From Enterobacter kobei (lineage in GTDB: Bacteria; Pseudomonadota; Gammaproteobacteria; Enterobacterales; Enterobacteriaceae): a stretch of DNA of 64,000 nt. The notes beneath the pieces are model-generated. The model saw only the letters and a list, made by a program, of their open reading frames with translations. It made no database searches and was not told where the DNA came from. The stretch lies in assembly GCF_001729765.1 (NCBI RefSeq), contig NZ_CP017181.1:2046001-2110000 (forward strand), in the 5' to 3' direction. Shown one piece after another: positions 6,671 to 14,760 of this stretch. The first letter of the stretch is position 1. Each line of letters opens with the position of its first letter. The position numbers and the translations under genes were made by a program.

Positions 6671-7562
6671 CGTATCCAATTTAGCCGAAGCCAGAGAGGC
6701 CAGAAGGCTCCAGAAACCGCGCACGAATGACGGTAAGGGGTTTGCCTTGCTGCACCGTAAAATTATGGATGTGCCGTTCTATAAGGACGCTGAGGCGGCT
6801 CATTTATGGGTTCACCTGCTCCTGCGCGCTAATCACGAACAGACACTGGTATCTACTGATGTTGGCGATGTGATCTGCGAGCGCGGAGAGTTCATCACTG
6901 GACGAAATACTCTGGCAATGGAAACAGGCTTGACCGCTGATCGCGTTAAATCACTGCTCCGTAAATTCCAGAACCTGGGCATGATCACCACCAAATCGAA
7001 CAACCGTTTTACTGTTCTAAAAGTGGTCAAATATGACGAATATCAGTCAAATTTTTGTCCAGCCGATGTCCAGCCAGTGTCCAGCGCAAACGCAGTTGTA
7101 CCAATGCCTGCGGAGGTGGAGTGTCCAGCCGATGTCCAGCCAGTGTCCACAGATAACAATATATTAAATAACTTACTACCTAACGGTAGTAAGTATGTCG
7201 CAAATGACCAGAAGCCCGCTGAAGAGAAAAAGTCCCGTTTGTCATGCGATGAAGTATGGCAATGCCTGAAAGACGAACTGCCTGAAGCCCGGGGATGGAG
7301 ATGCCTCACTGATGAGCGACGCAATCTGATCCGCACCTTCTGGGGTAAGGCTAACAAGATTGCCCGCAACCTGGACGGCAAGCCGATGGATATGGATGGG
7401 TTCAGAAGTTATCTGCGTTACATCGCTCAGAACTGCCGCTGGATGCTTGAAGACCGACCAGACCAGAAATCCGGGAAGACCTGGCGCCGCATGAAATTCG
7501 ATAAGTTCCTGACCGAAAAGCTCTACATCGAAGTGCGCGAGGGGGATCGTGATGACCGCTGA
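6663..7562 (+). CDS. O-like replication initiator with internal origin
   Basis: About 299 residues starting at GTG, 7 nt after AAGGAG; an earlier GTG overlaps that site. Residues 25-125 look like a winged-helix initiator domain of the lambda O/phage replisome-organiser type (ALLHRKIMDVPFYKDAEAAHLWVHLLLRANH..., with TGLTADRVKSLLRKFQNLGMI as recognition region). A low-complexity linker containing CPADVQPVS twice is encoded by origin iterons. The C-terminal part (about 195-290) would contact the helicase. The downstream DnaB-like gene overlaps it, so the pair forms the phage's replication module. Confidence 0.82.
   Translation: MGNVSNLAEAREARRLQKPRTNDGKGFALLHRKIMDVPFYKDAEAAHLWVHLLLRANHEQTLVSTDVGDVICERGEFITGRNTLAMETGLTADRVKSLLRKFQNLGMITTKSNNRFTVLKVVKYDEYQSNFCPADVQPVSSANAVVPMPAEVECPADVQPVSTDNNILNNLLPNGSKYVANDQKPAEEKKSRLSCDEVWQCLKDELPEARGWRCLTDERRNLIRTFWGKANKIARNLDGKPMDMDGFRSYLRYIAQNCRWMLEDRPDQKSGKTWRRMKFDKFLTEKLYIEVREGDRDDR
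7056..7194 (+). other. ori: Phage replication origin: iterons, AT-rich tract, hairpin
   Basis: A 28-bp direct repeat occurs at 7056-7083 and 7122-7149. Each copy holds three TGTCCA elements at 11-bp spacing (units TGTCCAGCCGA and TGTCCAGCCAG), giving six in all. An AT-rich tract follows (7150-7172), then a perfect 10-bp inverted repeat ACTTACTACC / GGTAGTAAGT with a 4-nt loop (7171-7194). Iterons plus an unwinding tract inside the initiator gene is the lambda ori arrangement. Confidence 0.75.
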
Positions 7563-8985
7563 ATTCATGGCTGTACCACAAAACCTCGAAGCAGAGCAGA
7601 GCGTTATCGGTGGCCTGCTGCTGGATGATGACAACAGCGAGCGAGTCCAGAAGGTTCTGGCGATGCTCAAGCCTGAGTCGTTCTACAGCCGACCTCACCA
7701 GCTGATCTTTGCCGAGATGCGCCAGATGTTCCGCGACAATAAGCCAGTCGATGGCCTGACATTGTTCGACGCGCTTGAAGGCAAAGGTCTCGCGGAGCAG
7801 GTAGGTGGCTTTGCTTACCTGGCGGAGATCGCCAAGAACACTCCCAGCGCTGCAAACATCGTGGCTTACGCAGCATCAGTCCGGGAAGCCGCAATGGAGC
7901 GCTACGGTATCAACCGCCTGACCGAAGCTACTGAACTGCTGTATTCCCGCAACGGCATGAGCGCTACGCAGAAGTACGAGGCCATTCAGGGTATTTTCAC
8001 CCAGCTCGCAGACCATTCAAAAACTGGAAGTCGCCGTGGGTTGCGGTCGTTCGGCGAGGTTATGGATGACTGGGTAGCAGATCTGGAGAAGCGATTTGAC
8101 CCTTCAGGCGAACAGCGTGGCATGAGCACCGGCATACCGTCACTCGACAGGCTGCTGGCGCCGAAAGGTCTGGTTAAAGGCTCTCTGTTCGTAATTGGCG
8201 CAAGGCCAAAAATGGGCAAGACAACCCTGTACGGGCAGATGGCGATCAACTGCGCGGTTCGTGAGAAAAAACCAGCGCTGATGTTCAGCCTCGAAATGCC
8301 TGGCGACCAGATCCTTGAAAAGCTGGTTGGTCAGAAGTCCGGCATTAACCCGAGCATTTTTTACATGCCCGTCACGGATGACGCCGATGACCAGTACCAG
8401 GGCGACTACGACGGCGACTTTAAGAAGGCGATAGCAACAGCCGGGCGGCTGAGTGAAATCGACATGCTGTACATCGACGACACCCCGGGCCTGTCACTGG
8501 CGCACATTGTTAGCGAAAGCCGCCGAATCAAACGCGAGAAGGGCTGCGTAGGCATGATTTTGGTTGACTACCTGACGCTGATGACCGCCGAAAAGGCCGA
8601 CCGTAATGACCTGGCCTACGGGATGATCACCAAAGGGTTGAAGAACCTCGCCAAAGAGCTTGGCTGCGTCGTCGTGCTGCTGACCCAGCTTAACCGCGAA
8701 CTGGAGAAGCGAGTGAATAAACGCCCTTTACCGAGCGATTCCCGCGACACAGGACAGATTGAGCAGGACTGCGACTACTGGGTTGGTATCCACCGGGAAG
8801 GTGCTTTCGATGACAGCGTGCCGCCTGGAGAAACCGAGTTAATCCTGCGACTCAACCGCCACGGCAGTACCGGAACGGTTTATTGCAATCAGATAAACGG
8901 TGCAATTTACGACACAGACCAGCAGGCCGCCGCCGCAGAACGCCGCGGGCGCGAGCAGCAGCCGAAAAAGAAAGGGGGCTACTGA
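7549..8985 (+). CDS. DnaB-family replicative helicase
   Basis: The 478-residue protein has the full DnaB layout: N-terminal helical domain (PQNLEAEQSVIGGLLLDDDN, residues about 10-30), a linker, and a RecA-like motor with Walker A GARPKMGKT (about 217-225), Walker B MLYIDDTPG and MILVDYLTLM, and the QLNRELEKR region. It corresponds to P22 gene 12 rather than to lambda P, so the phage brings its own helicase instead of recruiting the host's through a loader. Start is GTG or the adjacent ATG, after GAGGGGG. It overlaps the initiator gene by 14 nt. Confidence 0.95.
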   Translation: MMTAEFMAVPQNLEAEQSVIGGLLLDDDNSERVQKVLAMLKPESFYSRPHQLIFAEMRQMFRDNKPVDGLTLFDALEGKGLAEQVGGFAYLAEIAKNTPSAANIVAYAASVREAAMERYGINRLTEATELLYSRNGMSATQKYEAIQGIFTQLADHSKTGSRRGLRSFGEVMDDWVADLEKRFDPSGEQRGMSTGIPSLDRLLAPKGLVKGSLFVIGARPKMGKTTLYGQMAINCAVREKKPALMFSLEMPGDQILEKLVGQKSGINPSIFYMPVTDDADDQYQGDYDGDFKKAIATAGRLSEIDMLYIDDTPGLSLAHIVSESRRIKREKGCVGMILVDYLTLMTAEKADRNDLAYGMITKGLKNLAKELGCVVVLLTQLNRELEKRVNKRPLPSDSRDTGQIEQDCDYWVGIHREGAFDDSVPPGETELILRLNRHGSTGTVYCNQINGAIYDTDQQAAAAERRGREQQPKKKGGY

Positions 8986-9284
8986 TGAAAGGCAAACAGG
9001 CAATTCTGCGTTATCTCGAAACGCACCAGACCTTCACAGCGAAGGATGTGGCCACAGAGTGCGGCATGACCATCAACTGCATCACGAAGAATGCTATCGA
9101 TCTGGAGCGGTCCCGCAAGATTGTCCGGGTGAGCAAGGTCTGGCGAACGGTGACTTATCGCCTGGCGACGCCGGAAGAGCAGGACGGCACCGCGCGCAGC
9201 TGCACCAACGGAATATTTCAGGAGTGCCGCAACAGCCCGGCGATGAAGCGAGTATTGATGGTTTGGGGGAGGGTAGGGGTATGA
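8985..9284 (+). CDS. Small winged-helix-like protein (99 aa)
   Basis: Start overlaps the helicase stop as TGATG. Residues 1-65 look like a winged helix-turn-helix: ILRYLETHQTFTAKDVATECGMTINCITKNAIDL followed by a basic beta-hairpin (RKIVRVSKVWRTVTYRL). The C terminus is less ordered. Many lambdoid phages have such a gene after the helicase. It may regulate early transcription or assist replication; there is no direct evidence for either. Confidence 0.7.
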   Translation: MKGKQAILRYLETHQTFTAKDVATECGMTINCITKNAIDLERSRKIVRVSKVWRTVTYRLATPEEQDGTARSCTNGIFQECRNSPAMKRVLMVWGRVGV

Positions 9285-9577
9285 AAATTTACATCGCAGG
9301 ACCAATGACGGGTTACGAAAACTACAACCGTCCGATGTTTAACGCAGTAGCACAGCAGATGTTATCAGGTGGTCATGTGGTATTAAATCCGGCCGCGCTC
9401 CCGGATGGTTTATCTCAGCGTGAGTATATGGACATCTGCCTGGCGATGCTTCGCTGCGCCGACGCCATTCACATGCTGCATGGGTGGCAAGAGTCTGAGG
9501 GTGCCGTCGCTGAGCATGCCATGGCTAAAAAGCTGGGAATTAAAGTTTCTTACCAATTTGAAGGAGCTGCCGCATGA
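9281..9577 (+). CDS. DUF4406 protein (deoxyribosyltransferase-like fold)
   Basis: The 98-residue product begins MKIYIAGPMTGYENYNRPMF and contains LNPAALPDGLSQREYM and the closing HGWQESEGAVAEHAMAKKLG, all typical of DUF4406. This family shares the Rossmann-like fold of nucleoside 2-deoxyribosyltransferases and has the IAGPM strand-loop that binds nucleotide phosphate in relatives. An activity on nucleotides is possible but not shown. Start overlaps the preceding stop by ATGA; it lies in a tightly coupled early operon. Confidence 0.85.
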   Translation: MKIYIAGPMTGYENYNRPMFNAVAQQMLSGGHVVLNPAALPDGLSQREYMDICLAMLRCADAIHMLHGWQESEGAVAEHAMAKKLGIKVSYQFEGAAA

Positions 9578-10032
9578 AACCAACATACCAAGAACTTGAA
9601 GCCAAGTGCGCGGCTCTGGCTGCGGAGAATGCGGGGCTGAAGGATGAAATCTCCAATATTACTTTCATGCGGGATGATGACTTCTTTGGCTCCACTCAGC
9701 GAGCGCAGGAAGTTATGGGGCGTCTAGTCAACGTCAAGACCCCGGCCACCGACGCTTTCCTGGCTGAAGTGCGGGCGCAGGTTTGGATTGAAGGTAACGA
9801 GCCAGCAGAATTTGGTCGTTACTGGGTGCGTTACGAAACCGACGTCGGGCCGAGATATTGCTCTGCTCAGTGGCTGGAACACAACTTCTGTGCAGGCAGC
9901 GATACCAACATCCACAGAATCTGGTTTGCTGACCATTCCCGTGCGATTAACTCTCTGCGTGGCGTGACGCACTATACGCAACTGCCAACTGCACTGGAAT
10001 CATCACAGCTTCGAAAAGGAGTGCAGTCATGA
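9574..10032 (+). CDS. Ea22-like hypothetical protein (152 aa)
   Basis: Starts with the heptad-type helix ELEAKCAALAAENAGLKDEI (residues 7-26), a hallmark of phage Ea22/Ead-like proteins, followed by a spacer and a C-terminal globular part with aromatic strands (FGRYWVRYETDVGPRYCSAQW). Such genes are modular and of unknown role in most lambdoid phages. Overlaps the neighbouring genes by 4 nt on both sides, so it is translated as part of the coupled early block. Confidence 0.72.
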   Translation: MKPTYQELEAKCAALAAENAGLKDEISNITFMRDDDFFGSTQRAQEVMGRLVNVKTPATDAFLAEVRAQVWIEGNEPAEFGRYWVRYETDVGPRYCSAQWLEHNFCAGSDTNIHRIWFADHSRAINSLRGVTHYTQLPTALESSQLRKGVQS

Positions 10033-10232
10033 CACGCATACGTAACTTTGGCTGGAATCGACTCAAGCTGGCAACCCTGTCTTACGAAGAGATAAGCGCT
10101 CTCGAAGAACAGGTAAAGCAGGAGCACGCCTGCAAAGACGGCATCCACATGTACGATAAAGCAGGCCGTGACAAGCTCGATGCTCTGAGCTGGGCCGTAT
10201 ACAACAAGCAGAAGCAGGAGGCCGCCCAATGA
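10029..10232 (+). CDS. Hypothetical phage protein (67 aa)
   Basis: A short charged protein starting MTRIRNFGWNRLK, with a helix rich in glutamate (SYEEISALEEQVKQEHA) and another at the C terminus. GGAG lies 8-9 nt before the start. It overlaps both neighbours by 4 nt. No known domain is visible and no function can be given. Confidence 0.65.
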   Translation: MTRIRNFGWNRLKLATLSYEEISALEEQVKQEHACKDGIHMYDKAGRDKLDALSWAVYNKQKQEAAQ

Positions 10233-10693
10233 GCAACATCGACAAACAGGCAGTGCAAGCAGTTGCCGATTTGAAAGCTGGTTACACCCTAGGTCACGCT
10301 GACGTTGAAATCATACAGCAGATGGCTCTTGACGCGGTGACGCTACATGATGCGCTGGAAGCCGCAGAGAAGCGGATTGCTGAGCTGGAAAGCGATAATG
10401 CATACATCAAAAACCGCTACAAAGAACTGGACCTGCTAATCGGGAAAAACATTCTGGTAATGCAAGCCGCAATCATCGAATGGCAAGGAACTGGCGACGC
10501 CAAAAAGGGTCTGGCTTGGATTTATAACACGCTGTTTGGGCCAGGCGAACTGCCGGACGAATCGGAGAAAGACGCCCAGGCTTATTTTGACCGTAAATAT
10601 GCTCCTCTGGACGAAGAGCTCATGAATCTTCACCGATGGTTCTGGGAGCAGAGCGAAGCTGAGCGCGCCGCCGCAGCCGCTAAAGGAGAGTGA
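10229..10693 (+). CDS. Hypothetical coiled-coil phage protein (154 aa)
   Basis: Residues 35-65 form a heptad-like helix (LHDALEAAEKRIAELESDNAYIKNR) of the Ea22-like type, followed by a tryptophan-containing helical domain and a very acidic, alanine-rich tail (SEAERAAAAAKGE). GGAGG precedes the start and ATGA overlap links it to the upstream gene. It is part of the accessory block between replication and nin genes, which varies among lambdoid phages. Function unknown. Confidence 0.68.
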   Translation: MSNIDKQAVQAVADLKAGYTLGHADVEIIQQMALDAVTLHDALEAAEKRIAELESDNAYIKNRYKELDLLIGKNILVMQAAIIEWQGTGDAKKGLAWIYNTLFGPGELPDESEKDAQAYFDRKYAPLDEELMNLHRWFWEQSEAERAAAAAKGE

Positions 10694-10695
10694 GC

Positions 10696-11211
10696 ATGGC
10701 TTTATCGCACGACGAACTATGCCAGATCGCTTACTCCTTCCTGAAACGAAATGGATTCAAGGTGTGCTTTCATGACCGTTTTGTGGCAGTGACCAGTACC
10801 GGAGAGCAACCAGATGCGATGGGATTCAGAAATTTTGCGTCCTGCCTGATCGAGGCAAAGTGCTCCCGCGCTGACCTGCTCGCTGACAGGAAAAAGCGAT
10901 TCCGGCAGAACCCTGAACTCGGTATGGGTGATTGGCGATTTTTTATCAGCGAGCCTGGCATTATCACTGTCGATGATTTGCCTGCCGGGTGGGGACTACT
11001 CCACGTAATTAACGGCAAGGTGCGAAAAGTTCATGGTTGGCCAGTGGGAAACTGCTGCTGGGGAAACCCTGAAGATAAGCCATTTACAGGCAATAAGCAG
11101 GTTGAATGCGACTACATGCTGTCTGCATTGCGCCGCATGGAGTTACGTGGCCATCTCAATGAAATTTATGACGGCGTCATAGTCAACAAAACAGAAGGAA
11201 GCGCATCATGA
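10696..11211 (+). CDS. PD-(D/E)XK nuclease-like protein (171 aa)
   Basis: AAAGGAG lies 8 nt before this ATG; an in-frame GTG two codons earlier is less likely. The segment DAMGFR...CLIEAKCSRADLLADRKKRFR has the D...E-x-K pattern and following basic helix of PD-(D/E)XK nuclease folds, as in MmcB-like proteins. The second half contains a cysteine/tryptophan-rich block (GNCCWGN). A DNA-processing role is plausible, but activity cannot be judged from sequence. It is 17 nt after the stop-codon overlap region of the preceding gene and overlaps the next by 4 nt. Confidence 0.68.
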   Translation: MALSHDELCQIAYSFLKRNGFKVCFHDRFVAVTSTGEQPDAMGFRNFASCLIEAKCSRADLLADRKKRFRQNPELGMGDWRFFISEPGIITVDDLPAGWGLLHVINGKVRKVHGWPVGNCCWGNPEDKPFTGNKQVECDYMLSALRRMELRGHLNEIYDGVIVNKTEGSAS

Positions 11212-12071
11212 GCACTATTACCAAAGAACGCCTGGAGCCGGCTATTGAGCGCCTGGAGCATTACGCTACGAACGTGAAATGGACAAGCGTGCAGGCAGCG
11301 CAGGACATGCATATCGCTGCTGATGCCATGCGTCGTTTACTGGCATCGCTCGAAGCGGAGCCTGTGGCGTGGCTACTGTCAGGCGGCGGCGCAAAAAACA
11401 ACGTCAGCTTCGATAGTGGCAATGCTTATACTGACCCGCTGCGAGAAGTAACGCCGCTTTACACCGCCCCGCCAGCGCCAGCCAATGCCGAACCCGTAGC
11501 GTGGCTGTGGTCACACAGAAAACACCCGAGTGAAGTATCTCTCGTTAGGCCTGAAGATGATGAGAGAGCTGAAGGAGCTCACTGGTCTGGGTGGAGTTGT
11601 CAGGCGCTATATGCCGCCCCTCCAGCGCCGGTATCTGTGCCTGATGAAGTTTGCTGGGAAGATGTTCCAGAGGAAATCACCGAAGACGATATGGCTCTTG
11701 CATCAGCATGGGCACATGGATTCAATCAGTGCCGCGCCGCCATGCTTAAGCACTCTGAGCCATTCATAGTAACGAGCGATCATCGCATGATGGAGATGCC
11801 TCAAGTTGAGGCTATCAACGCTGTCACCGCCATGCTTCAGGGTGTCGAAAACGCCGAGACGCCCACCACCATGCAGACCGCACCAGCTCTTGATTCTTCG
11901 CCAAAAATTGCCGAGTTGCCCAGCGGAAACTCTCCGGTTATTCCGGATGGTTGGGTGATGGTGCCAGAAGATCCAACCCATGAAATGCTTGAGGCTGGTG
12001 ATGAACAATTCGGAACTTACGATGTGTATCGCCGGATGATAGCAGCATCACCGCAGCAGGAGGTGAAGTGA
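11208..12071 (+). CDS. Modular Ea22/Ead-like hypothetical protein (287 aa)
   Basis: The protein is assembled from modules seen in many lambdoid accessory proteins. EPVAWL...PLYTAPPAP occurs twice in degenerate form (about residues 50-90 and 94-142, the second ending ALYAAPPAP). The C terminus has the WVMVPEDPTHEMLEAGDEQF block, which also recurs in unrelated phage proteins. The N-terminal helix (ITKERLEPAIERLEHY) matches the same group. These modules are shuffled between phages, so the gene is probably a recombination product. No biochemical role is known. Confidence 0.72.
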   Translation: MSTITKERLEPAIERLEHYATNVKWTSVQAAQDMHIAADAMRRLLASLEAEPVAWLLSGGGAKNNVSFDSGNAYTDPLREVTPLYTAPPAPANAEPVAWLWSHRKHPSEVSLVRPEDDERAEGAHWSGWSCQALYAAPPAPVSVPDEVCWEDVPEEITEDDMALASAWAHGFNQCRAAMLKHSEPFIVTSDHRMMEMPQVEAINAVTAMLQGVENAETPTTMQTAPALDSSPKIAELPSGNSPVIPDGWVMVPEDPTHEMLEAGDEQFGTYDVYRRMIAASPQQEVK

Positions 12072-12325
12072 TGGGCAAGTTTACTTTCGTCATTGAGTTC
12101 GAAGACGGCAAGGATCCGCCAGTACATGCCCATATGGAAGCTTTGGGCGGGAAGGTTGTAGCGGTCGCGTTCCGGGATGCATTGAGCGAGGGTAATCCTA
12201 CGCAGACGATCACTACCCATCCTCAGGTGCTTAGTGAGATGCGGTGCTTTATCTGCAATGGTAAGCATCCTATCGGTGTCGCCTGCCCACTAAGTTCGCC
12301 ATCAGTGGTATCGCATAATGCCTGA
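12071..12325 (+). CDS. Hypothetical phage protein (84 aa)
   Basis: AGGAGG precedes the ATG, which overlaps the upstream stop as TGATG. The first two thirds (GKFTFVIEFEDGKDPPVHAHMEALGGKVVAVAFRDAL) suggest a small alpha/beta domain; the C terminus contains CFICNGKHPIGVAC, which could bind a metal. It ends the accessory block and is followed by an intrinsic terminator. Function unknown. Confidence 0.65.
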   Translation: MGKFTFVIEFEDGKDPPVHAHMEALGGKVVAVAFRDALSEGNPTQTITTHPQVLSEMRCFICNGKHPIGVACPLSSPSVVSHNA

Positions 12326-12346
12326 CCCATTCGACGCATAACAAAC

Positions 12347-12371
12347 AGGCCTCTTCGGAGGCCTTTCTCTT
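12347..12371 (+). terminator. Intrinsic terminator after early accessory block
   Basis: AGGCCTC-TTCG-GAGGCCT, a 7-bp stem with a UUCG tetraloop, followed by TTCTCTT. It separates the replication/accessory genes from the nin region; the 229 bases between the flanking genes hold nothing else I can identify. Confidence 0.75.
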
Positions 12372-12553
12372 GAGTTGATTTTGTTGAATCAACCGTCCAT
12401 ACTTTCTTTGCTGATGGCCTGAACACCCATTGGTGACTTCTGCGCATTTAAGGGGACTTAAATGCGACCACAATCTGAACTCCTCACCTTGTCACAGATG
12501 CAGAAATGCACCTGCGATTTTTTGCATTCTGCGGTTTCCGTTAAGGAGGCCGT

Positions 12554-13009
12554 ATGACTCTGCCAGTAGACGGCATCAAACTCCATCGCGGCAACTTCGC
12601 GGCCATCGGCCAGCAGATTCAGCCATTGCTGGATGCCGGGCAATGCTTCCGCCTGCAGGTTAAGCCATGGCGTGAGAAGCGCAGCCTGTCGCAGAACGCG
12701 CTCAGCCACATGTGGTACACGGAAATCAGCGAATACCTCATCGCCCGGGGCAAGGCATTCGCTACGCCTGAGTGGGTCAAGGACGCGATGAAGCACACCT
12801 ATCTCGGCTACGAAAGCAAGGACCGGGTAGACGTCGTGTCTGGAGAGGTAACCACCGTCCAATCCCTCCGCCATACCGCCGAACTGGAAACCGGCGAGAT
12901 GTACATCTTCCTGTGCAAAGTCGAAGCCTGGGCGATGAACATCGGCTGCCACCTGACCATTCCGCAGAGCTGTGAATACCAGCAGCTGCGCGATAAGCAG
13001 GAGGCCTGA
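12554..13009 (+). CDS. ninB: NinB-like recombination protein
   Basis: The 151-residue protein has the NinB signature: KRSLSQNALSHMWYTEISEYL followed by a WVKDAMKHTYLG helix and a C-terminal basic region. Lambda NinB (Orf) is a recombination mediator that binds single-stranded DNA and SSB and helps RecA or Beta. AAGGAGG precedes the ATG. It opens the nin cluster and overlaps the next gene by one base. Confidence 0.88.
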   Translation: MTLPVDGIKLHRGNFAAIGQQIQPLLDAGQCFRLQVKPWREKRSLSQNALSHMWYTEISEYLIARGKAFATPEWVKDAMKHTYLGYESKDRVDVVSGEVTTVQSLRHTAELETGEMYIFLCKVEAWAMNIGCHLTIPQSCEYQQLRDKQEA

Positions 13010-13179
13010 TGTCTACTCCACTTTCCCGCGTCATCACCAACGAAATCTTCCGCGTTCCGGCGCGCCGCAAGCGTAAGCCCGCGGTTAAGCCGTCTGATAT
13101 CCCGACCCTGAAAGACTACACCGCCAGCCTGGTGGATCAGAAATGGCTGCGTCTCGCAGCGAGGAGGCGCCATGTGTAA
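13009..13179 (+). CDS. ninE: NinE-like protein (56 aa)
   Basis: A short frame whose product matches lambda NinE: RRKRKPAVKPSDIPTLKDY then TASLVDQKWLRLAARR against [32 protein letters not shown]. The start overlaps ninB's stop (TGATG) and the stop overlaps the ninG start. The protein is strongly basic. Its role in lambda is unknown. The conserved order ninB-ninE-ninG supports the call despite the small size. Confidence 0.8.
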   Translation: MSTPLSRVITNEIFRVPARRKRKPAVKPSDIPTLKDYTASLVDQKWLRLAARRRHV

Positions 13180-13819
13180 ACCATCCCGCCGTAAGTGCAA
13201 AGTATGCGGTGAATACTTCGTGCCGAAATTCCACGACATCCGGATCCGCTGGTGCTGCCCGGAACACGGCGCAATCCTCGCAATGGAAGAGCGCGAAAAG
13301 GAGAAGGTGAAAGCCGCGGCTAAGCGCATCAAGGAGCAGAAGGAAGCCGAGAAGGCCGGACGCAAACGCCGTAAGGCCAAGCGTGAGTCACTCAAGTCTA
13401 AATCTCAGTGGGATAAAGAGGCTCAATCAGCTTTCAATCGCTACATCCGGATCCGCGATGAAGGTAAGCCATGTGTCAGTTGCGGCAATCCACTTATGGG
13501 AAAAAGCAATTACCTGACTGGCAGCGCCATTGACGCCAGCCATTACCGTTCACGCGGCGCTGCCTCACACCTCAAATTCAACGTGTTTAACGTCCACTCC
13601 GCTTGCACCCGCTGTAACCGACAGTTGAGCGGTAATGCTGTCGAGTACCGGATCCGCCTGGTTAATCGCATTGGCCTTGAGCGCGTAGAGCGGCTCGAAG
13701 CTGACAATGCCCCACGCCGGTTTGACGTTACCTACCTGAAGCGGGTGAAAGCAATTTTTTCCCGCAGGGCCAGTGCACTGATGAAGCGCCGTCAAAAATT
13801 ACAGGAGAGTGCAGCATGA
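13172..13819 (+). CDS. ninG: NinG (Rap-type) recombination endonuclease
   Basis: The 215-residue protein has an N-terminal zinc motif (CKVCGEYFVP...WCCPEHG), a long lysine/glutamate-rich helix (about 40-75) and a C-terminal zinc-binding core (CVSCG...DASHYRSRGA...CTRCNRQLSG). This is the layout of lambda Rap/NinG, a structure-specific nuclease that cuts recombination intermediates. GAGGAGG precedes the start. It overlaps ninE upstream by 8 nt and the HNH gene downstream by 4 nt. Confidence 0.93.
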   Translation: MCKPSRRKCKVCGEYFVPKFHDIRIRWCCPEHGAILAMEEREKEKVKAAAKRIKEQKEAEKAGRKRRKAKRESLKSKSQWDKEAQSAFNRYIRIRDEGKPCVSCGNPLMGKSNYLTGSAIDASHYRSRGAASHLKFNVFNVHSACTRCNRQLSGNAVEYRIRLVNRIGLERVERLEADNAPRRFDVTYLKRVKAIFSRRASALMKRRQKLQESAA

Positions 13820-14457
13820 AATGCAAAGTTGAAGGTTGTGATCGTGAATGCAAACACTACCCAGGGAAGGGTATCTGTCAAATGCACTACTTCCGAATGA
13901 TGCGCTACGGGACCTACGAACTCACAAAAAACGGTAAAGGGAAATTCAGGCATAAAAATGCGAAAGGATATCAAATGCTCAAAATTCCTGATCACCCACT
14001 ATCAATGGCGAATGGTTGCGTATATGAGCACCGAAAAGTTGTTTACGACCGTTATGGAGAAACACTTCCACCATGCGAAAAATGCGGCAAGGAGGTCACA
14101 TGGAAAACCGCGCATATTGATCACATTGATGAGGTTGTTGATAACAATGCGGACTCAAATCTTAGGGTGCTGTGCAGGGCGTGTAATGTCATGCGATCTC
14201 GAGTGCATATCCCTGAGCACACAAAAAAAGGACGCACAGCCATAACTTTTAATGGCGAAACGAAAACCGCCACAGAATGGTCAAGGGATCCTCGCGTTTC
14301 AGTATCAGAAACATCCATCAAGCGTCGACTAAAAAATGGAATGAATGTAGAGGATGCGCTTTTTTCTCCCAAAGTAACCCACAGGCATACCAGGCCAAGA
14401 GGAAGAGCACCTCTGTATGGTGAATATCGCGGACCAAAGCAGAAGGAGTCCGCATGA
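13816..14457 (+). CDS. Free-standing HNH endonuclease
   Basis: The 213-residue protein has an N-terminal zinc-type module (CKVEGCDRE...CQMHYFRMMRYG), an HNH nuclease core (HIDHIDEVVDNN then LRVLCRACNVMRS, with CEKCG upstream) and a C-terminal NUMOD/helix-turn-helix-like tail with ITFNGETKTATEWSRD. Lower GC than the flanking nin genes suggests recent insertion, yet the start overlaps ninG by ATGA, so it is integrated in the operon. Most likely a homing-type endonuclease; it is not inside an interrupted gene. A role in DNA packaging is less likely given its position. Confidence 0.85.
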   Translation: MKCKVEGCDRECKHYPGKGICQMHYFRMMRYGTYELTKNGKGKFRHKNAKGYQMLKIPDHPLSMANGCVYEHRKVVYDRYGETLPPCEKCGKEVTWKTAHIDHIDEVVDNNADSNLRVLCRACNVMRSRVHIPEHTKKGRTAITFNGETKTATEWSRDPRVSVSETSIKRRLKNGMNVEDALFSPKVTHRHTRPRGRAPLYGEYRGPKQKESA

Positions 14458-14654
14458 AGGCATTCACTCCAGTTGAAGCGAGAAAGTTCGTTGCCAGCAC
14501 CTGGTATGAAACGACGCAGCTTTCTAAAAGAGAAAGGCTGTATGCGAAAGCTCGTGAGCTGATAAGCGGCGATCGAGCGGAAATTATCTGTCAGACAGAA
14601 AACCCTGAATACAGAAAGTCAGCACGGGAGTGGTGGAATCATGACCAGAGCTGA
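14454..14654 (+). CDS. Hypothetical phage protein (66 aa)
   Basis: Start overlaps the HNH gene as ATGA, with AAGGAG upstream. The product is basic and helical (VEARKFVASTWYETTQLSKRERLYAKAREL) and ends in a tryptophan-rich tail (YRKSAREWWNHDQS). Lies where other lambdoid phages carry ninX/ninH-like small genes. I cannot assign it to a family. Confidence 0.6.
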   Translation: MKAFTPVEARKFVASTWYETTQLSKRERLYAKARELISGDRAEIICQTENPEYRKSAREWWNHDQS

Positions 14655-14760
14655 TTTCGAAAAGTACCAGGCAGAAAGCGTTAAGCGTGCAAATATGCCG
14701 TCGATTGCAAAACACGGCCAGAACAAGCAGACCAAACAGCCAGAGAGGGCATCAGCATGA
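14641..14760 (+). CDS. Small basic peptide gene (39 aa)
   Basis: A 39-codon frame starting MTRADFEKYQAESVKRANMP, overlapping the previous gene by 14 nt and the Q start by 4 nt (ATGA). GGGAGTGG lies 7-9 nt upstream. Tight packing on both sides supports real translation, and the peptide is basic and hydrophilic. It is comparable in position and size to the last nin genes before Q. Function unknown. Confidence 0.5.
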   Translation: MTRADFEKYQAESVKRANMPSIAKHGQNKQTKQPERASA

